Below are positions 1-6,463 of a stretch of DNA of 16,587 nt, piece by piece. The position numbers and the translations under genes are program-made. Source of the DNA: Methylacidiphilaceae bacterium UBA1321 (GTDB taxonomy: Bacteria; Verrucomicrobiota; Verrucomicrobiia; Methylacidiphilales; UBA1321); contig DBTH01000016.1 in NCBI GenBank assembly GCA_002306945.1, forward strand, positions 1 to 16,587, written 5' to 3'. Each line of letters starts with the position of its first letter. Positions within the stretch are counted from its first letter, which is position 1. The notes beneath the pieces are model-generated. The model searched no databases. It was given only the letters and a program-made list of their open reading frames with translations, and had not been told where the DNA came from.

Positions 1-29
1 ATGTTTTGAATAGATACGGCTTAGGTTGG

Positions 30-285
30 GAAAGGCAAAGGCTTTTTAGACCGAATTAACGGAATTAACGAAAATTTAAAGGCGAAGGCAAAAAGACTTA
101 TCAGGAACTCAGGAAGGGAAAGAACATGGGAAGGCGATTTTGTAAATCTGGAAGTAAACGATTCGGCAGGTGTCCCCATTTCTGTTTTCCCAATTCTTGA
201 TTTCCTGAGTTCCTGATAAAATCAATCCGTTGCCTTTAATTCCTTAAATTCCGTTAATTCGGTCTAAAAAAGCCTTTTGTCTTTT
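30..285. repeat. Long imperfect inverted repeat, element 1
   Basis: This gene-free stretch is a large imperfect palindrome. Bases 40-62 pair with 251-274: the sense core AGACCGAATTAACGG recurs as CCGTTAATTCGGTCT, with one T of length difference. Bases 99-115 pair perfectly with 202-218 (TATCAGGAACTCAGGAA against TTCCTGAGTTCCTGATA, 17 bp). Partial similarity outside and between these blocks suggests the whole of about 30-285 is one foldback element. It shares its outer motif with element 2 at 1271-1438. The right arm runs up to the stop codon of the minus-strand gene at 287, so it may also act as that gene's 3' end structure. There is no transposase and I see no target-site duplication. The class (REP-like, MITE-like) is undetermined. 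Confidence 0.75.
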
Positions 286-286
286 G

Positions 287-1192
287 TTACTGTGCCAGAG
301 CCATCGACTTGGCCATGCCGGCCGAGGTGGCGAGGATGAGGCTGCCGCGCTGGGTCAAGTAGAGTTCGAATCCGCTCGACTTGATTTTGCTTTGCAGCAG
401 ATGTTTCAAGCCTTGCGAGTCGAGCACCTTTTCCGATTTTTGCCCGGCATCTCCGACGACGATTTCGCCTCCGTGATTGGAGATGGTCTGCACCTGGTTG
501 TTGCCATCCTGGAAAGTGAAACTCTGGCCGTCCTTGATGTATTGAAGCAGTGCGGGCTTGAGCAGCATGCCGTAGTGAAAGGGCCGGGTTGGGCTGGCCC
601 ACTCGGCGCTCCAACGATCCGAATTGGGATCAAGGCGGATGTCGGCCCGGTTGATGAGACCCCGTTCCTGGGCGATTTGTTGCAGTGGCAGGAGTTGATC
701 CTTTGACGCTACGGCGGCCGATGTGGAGCTCTCGACAATGGAGGTGATGGAATTGGCGAGCGCGGTTGCGGTGACTGGTTTTGTCACGGTAGCTGGCGTC
801 GCCTCGTTGGCTGCGACAAGCGATTCGATGTTGAGGCGGCCGTTGGTCAACGTGAGTGTCGGTGGTGCGGGATCGGGTTGGGGAACTTCGGGTAGTGTTG
901 AGATGTTTGTTGTGGCGACGGCGGTTTCTTTCGTTGCTGTGGCCGTGAGGTTTTGGGTGCGGAAATTGCCGTTGGCAAGAGCGGTAATCTGCGAGGTACT
1001 GAGTCGTCCGCTGGAACCGGGGGCATCGGACGGATTGGCCGTGCATTGAGTGGCAAGAGCTTGTTCCCAGGAGGAATTCACCGTGGGACTGTCGGTAGTC
1101 GCCGCCGGGTTGGCGGCGGAGGCATCGGGAGCGGCGGTATCGCTAACGCGCAGGCGAGCCGCGATATTGGGATTGAGTCGGGAGATGTCCAT
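287..1192 (-). CDS. Unrecognised Ala/Thr/Pro-rich protein
   Basis: This is a 301-residue minus-strand gene starting at the ATG complementary to 1190-1192. I do not recognise the family. Residues 1-16 are compact (MDISRLNPNIAARLRV). Residues about 17-165 are a low-complexity Ala/Thr/Ser/Pro/Asn linker that is probably disordered. Residues about 168-301 look folded, with alternating hydrophobic segments and motifs such as SFTFQDGNN and GGEIVVGDAG. No signal peptide or membrane helix is visible, so a cytoplasmic location is likelier. No clear Shine-Dalgarno sequence precedes the start. The gene stands alone, divergent from the glycosyltransferase, and is bracketed by two copies of one inverted-repeat family. 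It is the longest open frame here and has a protein-like C-terminal half, which supports a real gene, but its function is unknown. Confidence 0.6.
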   Translation of the reverse strand: MDISRLNPNIAARLRVSDTAAPDASAANPAATTDSPTVNSSWEQALATQCTANPSDAPGSSGRLSTSQITALANGNFRTQNLTATATKETAVATTNISTLPEVPQPDPAPPTLTLTNGRLNIESLVAANEATPATVTKPVTATALANSITSIVESSTSAAVASKDQLLPLQQIAQERGLINRADIRLDPNSDRWSAEWASPTRPFHYGMLLKPALLQYIKDGQSFTFQDGNNQVQTISNHGGEIVVGDAGQKSEKVLDSQGLKHLLQSKIKSSGFELYLTQRGSLILATSAGMAKSMALAQ

Positions 1193-1270
1193 GACGGGAG
1201 ATGGGCGTGCTTGTGGACGAGCCCTGGTATCAGGTCTATTAACGGCATAAGTGAGACCTTAATTTACGGG

Positions 1271-1438
1271 AAAGGCCAAGGCAAAAGACTTTTAGACGGA
1301 ATTAACGGAATGGACGGAATTATTAAAAGGCATACAGGGCAATAGACAATATTCCGCCTTTTAGTTTTTTTATTTAATGCCTTTTGCTTTTAATTCCATA
1401 AATTCCGTTAATTCCGTCTAAAAAAGCCTTTTTGTCTT
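1271..1438. repeat. Long imperfect inverted repeat, element 2
   Basis: Bases 1290-1311 and 1402-1423 form a perfect 22-bp inverted repeat (core TTTTAGACGGAATTAACGG and its complement). The arms extend imperfectly to about 1271-1333 and 1377-1438, including an ATTAAAAGGCAT block at 1322-1333 mirrored near 1377-1396. The centre (about 1334-1376) is AT-rich. The right arm (AATTCCGTTAATTCCGTCTA at 1401-1420, then an A run and AGCC) closely matches the right arm of element 1 at about 247-285, so both belong to one dispersed family. Confidence 0.75.
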
Positions 1439-1459
1439 GGTTTCGTTCATTTCGTTTAA

Positions 1460-1496
1460 AATTTCGTTAATCTCGTCAAAAGCCGTTTTGTCTTTT
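1460..1496 (+). repeat. Degenerate direct copy of the repeat arm
   Basis: AATTTCGTTAATCTCGTCAA followed by AAGCCGTTTTGTCTTTT aligns with the arm at 1401-1438 (AATTCCGTTAATTCCGTCTA, then AAAAAGCC and TTTTGTCTT) with a few changes. The offset is about 59 bases, so it looks like a tandem, decayed extra arm. It ends 11 bases before the glycosyltransferase ATG and therefore occupies its ribosome-binding or promoter region. Confidence 0.6.
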
Positions 1497-1507
1497 ATTC
1501 ATTGGAC

Positions 1508-2746
1508 ATGCAAACGGATCGTTCGGGCCATGACAGGATCAAGCGGTTGGGCGTGTGTGTGGTGTTGGTGTTTGCCGTATTGTTCGTCTGGTTGCGGCTA
1601 ACGGCGGTCGACGGCCTGGACCGGTTCGGCAATCCGTTGCTGCCGGACTTCGGGCAATTCTATGTGGCGGGTCACCTCGCGGGTAGCGGACAGATCGCGC
1701 GTCTTTACGACGAACCTTTTTTCTTTGCGCAAGTGAATGCGCTGTTCGGCGTGACGAAGGAGGCGGACGGTTATCCGTTTCTCTATCCGCCGTTTGTCGC
1801 ATGGGCGTGCGTGCCGTTGTCGTGGTTGCCATATTCGGTGGCCGCGACGTTATATCTGTGTGGCAGCATCGCGTTGGCGGTGGGCTTGGGGTGGAGCGTG
1901 GCCAATCGTTTATTGTCGGACAAGGCGGAGGCGCGCGACGCGGTGTGGCTTTTGGTGGCGGCGATTCCGACGATCCGGTGCGTATTGTACGGCCAGAACG
2001 GTCTGGTTTCGCTGTTGATTCTCTGGTTGGGTTATGTCTTCTGGAAGCAGGGGCGATCGGGTTGGGCGGGAGCGGTCTGGGCGTTGGGCTGGTATAAGCC
2101 GCAGGTGTTTGTGGGTGTGTGGGCGGGTTTGTTTCTGTTCGGGAACTGGAAAGCCAGGGGTGGATGGCTCGCGGGGGCGCTGGTTTTGCTCGGAGCCGGA
2201 TGGTTTGGTGGCGCAGGCAACGGCGCGTTGTGGGCGGATTGGTTGGAGGCGGCGCGGTGCGTGCACGATTCGCCCCTGACGCGAACCCAGATGCATTCGG
2301 TGCTGAACGCATTTGATTTGTGGACGCCGTTGCCGGAGTGGTTGCGGTTATTGCGGGGTGGCTTTTGGATGGCGATGGCGTTGTCGTGGATCGGCGGATT
2401 GTGGATGCTGGGGAAAGTGCGAAGGAATGGCGCATGGCCGGAGCCACGTTGGGAAGGACTGGCCTGGGCCTGGGTGCTATTGGGCGGAGCGCTCCTTTCG
2501 CCGCGTTTGATTCAATACGATCTGGTGATCCTCTATCCAGTGATCGTCGGCTGGTGGGCGTTGGCTCGGAAAGGGGAGCCGTCCAAACGCCGCAAGCAAG
2601 GAATGGCGCTGGCCGGACTGATTTTAGCTTTTTACCTGACCGACCTCTTTTCCCGGAATGGAGTTCCCATTATTACCATGCTGGGTGTTGCGCTTTATAT
2701 CCAGCTCTGTATTGAAATGCGACAGTCTTATTGTGCCTACAAGTAA
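1508..2746 (+). CDS. GT87 (DUF2029) membrane glycosyltransferase
   Basis: This is a 412-residue polytopic membrane protein of the GT-C type, matching the GT87/DUF2029 pattern. Members use polyprenyl-phosphate sugars to extend glycans on the periplasmic side. Visible hallmarks are a first helix at about 12-32, the acidic motif PDFGQFY with Asp47 as likely catalytic residue, LYDEP at 67-71, FLYPP at 91-95, GQNGLVSLLILW at 162-173, the helix with WYKPQVF at 195-201, and SPRLIQYDL at 331-339. About eight to ten hydrophobic segments follow one another. Its length is normal for the family. I chose the ATG at 1508 over an in-frame TTG at 1502; neither has a clear ribosome-binding site. It sits just upstream of the Tad locus on the same strand but is separated by 284 bases, so co-transcription is uncertain. 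Acceptor and sugar cannot be read from the sequence. Confidence 0.85.
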   Translation: MQTDRSGHDRIKRLGVCVVLVFAVLFVWLRLTAVDGLDRFGNPLLPDFGQFYVAGHLAGSGQIARLYDEPFFFAQVNALFGVTKEADGYPFLYPPFVAWACVPLSWLPYSVAATLYLCGSIALAVGLGWSVANRLLSDKAEARDAVWLLVAAIPTIRCVLYGQNGLVSLLILWLGYVFWKQGRSGWAGAVWALGWYKPQVFVGVWAGLFLFGNWKARGGWLAGALVLLGAGWFGGAGNGALWADWLEAARCVHDSPLTRTQMHSVLNAFDLWTPLPEWLRLLRGGFWMAMALSWIGGLWMLGKVRRNGAWPEPRWEGLAWAWVLLGGALLSPRLIQYDLVILYPVIVGWWALARKGEPSKRRKQGMALAGLILAFYLTDLFSRNGVPIITMLGVALYIQLCIEMRQSYCAYK

Positions 2747-3030
2747 TAACAAGGTCTGACTTGAGGAATATTTACTTAATGAAGTAAGGGACTTGAGAGT
2801 GAATCAATAGCTTGCATGAGTTTTTTTGATTAAAGAGGGATTGTTTTGGAATATCATTTGCTAAAGGGGGCGGAGAGTCCTTGCGGATGCGGGCTAAATT
2901 TTTTGCAAGTTCTTGCGCTGACGGGAATCGCGAAGAAAAAAGAGTTGACGGCGTAAGGGGCTTTTTATACAAGAACATGTGAAAATGTTGTAATCATCAA
3001 AATAACCCGCCTTATACTCAGAACTCCAGA
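2747..3030. other. Gene-free leader upstream of the Tad operon
   Basis: No convincing coding frame or tRNA is seen in these 284 bases. After the glycosyltransferase stop there is a small AT stem, TTACTT-aatg-AAGTAA (2772-2787), without a T tract. Further on lie a short palindrome GCAAGTTCTTGC (2905-2916) and AACAT-gtgaaa-ATGTT (2974-2989). A Flp pilin gene, often found at this place in Tad loci, is not present. Confidence 0.6.
2945..2973 (+). promoter_or_regulatory. Tentative sigma70-type promoter for the Tad operon
   Basis: TTGACG at 2945-2950 resembles a -35 box. With a 17-base spacer, TACAAG (2968-2973) could be the -10 box; TATACA (2966-2971) fits better but gives a 15-base spacer. The site lies about 60 bases ahead of the cpaB ATG. 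It overlaps the edge of the short AACAT/ATGTT inverted repeat at 2974-2989, which could be an operator. This is pattern matching only. Confidence 0.3.
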
Positions 3031-3963
3031 ATGAAGAAAAAGCCATTCAATCCACTGATCCTTGGAGCGATCTTGTTGGGCTTGCTGAGTTTCTGGCTCG
3101 TTACAAACGAACTCAAGAAAATCGACAACCAGCGCCGAATTGACATCGAGGCGGCAGTCAAGCAGGTGCGCGACGAGCTGGCGTCCAAGACGGTGACGAC
3201 AAGTGCGCCGGTAGTTTTGATGAAGGAGAACAAGCGTCCAGTGGTCTATGCCCGAACTTCGATTCGCCCCGGCGACAAGGTCGAATCGACCATGCTGGAA
3301 ACCAAGGATACTCCCGAGAATTTGTTATTGGCGGCCTACACCAAACCCGAGGAAGTGGTGGGCCAGTACGCCACTGCGGCGATTGAGGTGGGAGAGCCGT
3401 TGATGCCGAGTAATGTCTCCAAACAAGTGCAGCGCATGTCGGTGAAATTGACTCCGGGCATGCGCGCGGTGACGTTGCCGATAGACGGCGTGCGCAACGT
3501 GACGGGGCGTTTCGTGACCGATGGCGATCTGGTGGATGTATTGCTGACGTATTCCACGGGTGGAAAGTTGGCGAACGGCCAGGAGGTCAGCCAGACCAAG
3601 ATTGTCCTTCAGAATGTGAAGGTACTTTACGCTCCCGGCCCGGACGATTACCGCACCGAACAGACTCGTCCGCTCAAGGTGCGGCCCGAAGGGGATATGG
3701 TGACGTTCGAGGTGACGCCGGAAGACGCGGAGATGCTTGTCCAAATGAACGGGATGGGAACCTACCGCCTGATCTTGCGCAACCGCGACGATCGTCTGGA
3801 GCGCAAGACCAAGGGCTTCACGACAGCCGATTTCTACGACGACGATAACGCGGCGCAACGCCGTTCGACTCGTTCGGCCCAATCGGCACAGGAGATTTTG
3901 AAAGAATTGAAGCAGGTCAAGCCGGAGCAAAATTCAGGAGGAGCGGTTCCCAATGCAAACTAA
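3031..3963 (+). CDS. cpaB: Flp pilus assembly protein CpaB (RcpC)
   Basis: This 310-residue protein is the first gene of the Tad run. Family members are periplasmic, anchored in the inner membrane, and assist the CpaC secretin. The sequence shows a basic N-terminus (MKKK), one membrane helix at about 8-25, a short helical stretch (about 27-55), and a SAF-type domain at about 70-131 (RPVVYARTSIRPGDKVESTM ... VVGQYATAAIEVGEPLMPSN). The RcpC/CpaB core follows at about 136-240 (LTPGMRAVTLPIDGVRNVTG ... TDGDLVDVLLTY), with a charged, flexible tail ending in repeated Ser/Gln/Lys. No clear Shine-Dalgarno sequence precedes the ATG. Its last 11 bases overlap cpaC, implying coupled translation. Identification rests on the domain order and the following genes. 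Confidence 0.93.
   Translation: MKKKPFNPLILGAILLGLLSFWLVTNELKKIDNQRRIDIEAAVKQVRDELASKTVTTSAPVVLMKENKRPVVYARTSIRPGDKVESTMLETKDTPENLLLAAYTKPEEVVGQYATAAIEVGEPLMPSNVSKQVQRMSVKLTPGMRAVTLPIDGVRNVTGRFVTDGDLVDVLLTYSTGGKLANGQEVSQTKIVLQNVKVLYAPGPDDYRTEQTRPLKVRPEGDMVTFEVTPEDAEMLVQMNGMGTYRLILRNRDDRLERKTKGFTTADFYDDDNAAQRRSTRSAQSAQEILKELKQVKPEQNSGGAVPNAN
3936..3943 (+). promoter_or_regulatory. Strong ribosome-binding site for cpaC
   Basis: AGGAGGAG lies inside the end of cpaB, 9 bases ahead of the cpaC ATG at 3953. It is the strongest Shine-Dalgarno sequence in the window and fixes that start, whereas cpaB, tadZ and tadA have none that is obvious. Confidence 0.75.
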
Positions 3964-6460
3964 GGTCAGACTTCGCATCTCGCCGTCGCTCTTATGCTGG
4001 GTCGTCCTGTGCGGCCTGATTTTCATCGGAACGTCGCGGGCGCAGGAGGGCAACGTCGCCCAGAAACTCGATATTTACGTTTCCGAGAGCAAACTCGTCT
4101 ATCTGACGAAACCGGTTGACGAAGTCACGTCGTCGTCGCCCGACGTGGTGTCCGTGGAAAAGGTGCGCGGCCTGGAAACCCAGGTTTCCGTCACCGGTGT
4201 GGCCATCGGAGATGGAACTATCACAGTGAAGATGGGCGGTGCGACGCAGGTCATCGCGGTGCGGGTCAGCCCGATGCCGCAGCGCATCTATATCAACATT
4301 CCCGAGAGCAAATATCTGAGTTTCAAGAATCCGGTGGACGATTACAACCTGTCGGTCACCGGTGTGGTGCGCGTGCTCCAGCCGACGGCGAAGGAAATCC
4401 TCTTGGAGGCGTTACCCCGTTCAAGCACGGGTGGACGCACGACCTTGACGGTTTACAGCAAGGGTGAAATTTATCGCTACTACATCTCCACCTTTGAAAA
4501 CCGCGGGGCCGACCTGCTCGAAATTCAAAACGCTTTCACCAGTCGCGGCTACAAAATGCTGTCGGTGAAATTCGAGAACGACCAGGCGGTTATTTCCGGT
4601 TCGGTCTCCACTCAGGAGGAACTTGACGACGCGGTGCGCATCGTCAAGCAATTCACTCCTTACGTCCAGGTCAAGGCCTCCATTGGCGACTATACCGTTG
4701 GAAGCGAAGAGACCGAGGACGAGCGGGTCATCGTCAATAACATCCAGCGTATCGCCCAGGTCAAGGGATTGATCGTCAAGGTCAAGTTCTCCCAACCGCA
4801 GGAAACCGTCAACAGCACCGCCACGCGCGTGGTTGGTTCTCCGGCCCTGACGCAGACCACCACGGACAACCAGACGCGGTTGACTACTACCAACGTCCAA
4901 TTGCCGCAGGATACGGGCGGCGTAACCCGCAAGCAGGCTGACGAAGGCACGATTGAAACTGTCACCCGAACCGAAAACAAGAAGGTGCCGGAAAAGATCT
5001 TCCTGTTTGGCGAACTCGGAAACGATCTGGACGAAGCCAAGGCGATTCGTGTTGCCCGCACCTTTTGTCCTCTGATTGTCTCGATGGTAACGGTCAAGGA
5101 TCCGATCCAGCTTCGCCTCAGGGCCCGAGTGTTGACAGTCGATTTGCAGAAACTTCTCGACGTGGGTATTCTCTGGAGCTCAGGCTCGACCGCAATGCCG
5201 AATACGAATGGCGCGGGTGTTGCCATCGGAGGTTCCCTGAGTTATTCCACGTCCAGCGGCCCTGTTTCGATTCAACGGGTTCTGCAGGATTTGGTTAAAA
5301 ACCTGGGAACGGACATCAGCTATACTTTGAAATTGGGTGAGTACCAGAATTTTGTCAAACAGGTCGATTCGCTCGATATCTTCCTCAGCAACGGCCAGCC
5401 CGCTTCCATTTTCCGCGGTCAGCAGATTCCATACTCCTCCAGTCAAACCGTGGATACCAGCGGCTACGTCACGACCAATGTTTCCTACGCCAGCGTCGGC
5501 ATGCGCATTGTGGTCGTGCCGCTCAACTTCGAGCGCGGCAGTCAGTATGCCGGTACGCAGTTGTCGCTGGTCGATCCCGACGGTCAGACGCTCGTCGGTT
5601 CCTTATCCAAGTACTACCAGATTCCCCGCAGCATCGGTGACCAGGGGCAGGCCCCGCTTGTTGACGAATCGCTTAAGTACGTGGATGAAAACGGCCTGAT
5701 CGGATTGTGCGTACTGACCTCGATTTCCGCGTTGAGAGAGTTTCGCTCGATTGGCTCTTCCTCTAACGGGATCACGGCGCCATGGACTGATAACAAGACG
5801 AGCATGGCCCGCGCGCAATTGCGCGAAGGACGCACTCTGGTCATGGGCGATATTTTCAACGACAGCCTGACCAAGACCATTCAGTCGGTTCCCGGTTTCA
5901 ACAAGATTCCGATTTTCGGATTTCTTTTTGAGAATCCGGTCACCGATCACGAGAAGCAGGAAATGCTGCTGGCCTTTACGCCCGAGATCGTTCATCTCGG
6001 CGGTTCTCCATCCAGGCAACTTCCCAAACCGAATCTGCCCGAGATGATGGACCTCATGCAACAGCAGAAACTCATCCCCTCTGTCAAACCGGTGCGCTAT
6101 GACGCCAGCGGCATTGATTTGCGCTCCGACAGCCTGACGCCGCCGCGCTCAATTGAAGTCAGAAACGCCGTTGAACCCGTCAAATCCAATCCGGAAGTCG
6201 CGCCGATCCCTGGCACTGCAAACGAATCGACTTTGGCACCCGCTCCGGCGGCAAAAAGTGCCGAGGAAATTCCGGCTCCCGCCGTCAAACCCGAGGTCGC
6301 TCCGGTCAACGACACGGCGGATGTCCCCGCTCCCGCCCCGGCTCCACAGCCGGCTCCTTCCCAATCCGCACCCGCCGACCAGCCCAAGGTTGACACGGCT
6401 GCTCCGAGCGTGAACAATGGCACTGCTAACAGTACTGATTCCTCATCGACACAGCCGTGA
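3953..6460 (+). CDS. cpaC: Tad/Flp pilus secretin CpaC (RcpA)
   Basis: This 835-residue outer-membrane secretin is the channel through which the Flp pilus leaves. Residues 1-30 form a signal peptide ending TSRA before QEG. Two related pilus-type secretin N-terminal domains follow in tandem, about 38-106 (IYVSESKLVYLTKPVDEV) and about 111-180 (IYINIPESKYLSFKNPVDD). A BON-like domain lies at about 186-246 (QAVISGSVSTQEELDDAVRI). A Thr-rich linker at about 285-335 leads to the secretin core at about 345-682, which includes SLDIFLSNGQPASIFRGQQI and ends with the signature VPGFNKIPIFGFLFENP and LLAFTPEIVH. A Pro/Ala/Val-rich tail of about 150 residues is extra compared with typical CpaC proteins, which makes this one long. 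It overlaps cpaB by 11 bases and ends 3 bases before tadZ. Confidence 0.95.
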   Translation: MQTKVRLRISPSLLCWVVLCGLIFIGTSRAQEGNVAQKLDIYVSESKLVYLTKPVDEVTSSSPDVVSVEKVRGLETQVSVTGVAIGDGTITVKMGGATQVIAVRVSPMPQRIYINIPESKYLSFKNPVDDYNLSVTGVVRVLQPTAKEILLEALPRSSTGGRTTLTVYSKGEIYRYYISTFENRGADLLEIQNAFTSRGYKMLSVKFENDQAVISGSVSTQEELDDAVRIVKQFTPYVQVKASIGDYTVGSEETEDERVIVNNIQRIAQVKGLIVKVKFSQPQETVNSTATRVVGSPALTQTTTDNQTRLTTTNVQLPQDTGGVTRKQADEGTIETVTRTENKKVPEKIFLFGELGNDLDEAKAIRVARTFCPLIVSMVTVKDPIQLRLRARVLTVDLQKLLDVGILWSSGSTAMPNTNGAGVAIGGSLSYSTSSGPVSIQRVLQDLVKNLGTDISYTLKLGEYQNFVKQVDSLDIFLSNGQPASIFRGQQIPYSSSQTVDTSGYVTTNVSYASVGMRIVVVPLNFERGSQYAGTQLSLVDPDGQTLVGSLSKYYQIPRSIGDQGQAPLVDESLKYVDENGLIGLCVLTSISALREFRSIGSSSNGITAPWTDNKTSMARAQLREGRTLVMGDIFNDSLTKTIQSVPGFNKIPIFGFLFENPVTDHEKQEMLLAFTPEIVHLGGSPSRQLPKPNLPEMMDLMQQQKLIPSVKPVRYDASGIDLRSDSLTPPRSIEVRNAVEPVKSNPEVAPIPGTANESTLAPAPAAKSAEEIPAPAVKPEVAPVNDTADVPAPAPAPQPAPSQSAPADQPKVDTAAPSVNNGTANSTDSSSTQP

Positions 6461-6463
6461 CCA

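Larger units (their letters stand above)
1193..1507. other. Gene-free divergent intergenic region
   Basis: This stretch separates two divergently transcribed genes. It holds inverted-repeat element 2 (1271-1438) and one extra degenerate direct copy (1460-1496). Any promoters for both genes must lie in or beside these repeats, but I could not pick out a convincing -35/-10 pair on either strand. The + strand T-rich tail runs directly into the glycosyltransferase start. Confidence 0.6.

Noticed and set aside
30..1496. CRISPR array
   Set aside because: Copies are few, in both orientations, irregularly spaced and divergent, and no cas gene is present.
1539..2447. 302-codon open frame on the minus strand opposite the GT87 gene
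   Set aside because: Its product is Arg/Pro/Thr-rich with no domain pattern, and the opposite strand encodes a clear GT87 protein across the same bases.
2747..3030. Small Flp pilin gene or tRNA in the leader of the Tad locus
   Set aside because: No frame shows a basic leader with Gly-(x)4-Glu and a hydrophobic helix, and no cloverleaf-like pattern is visible.
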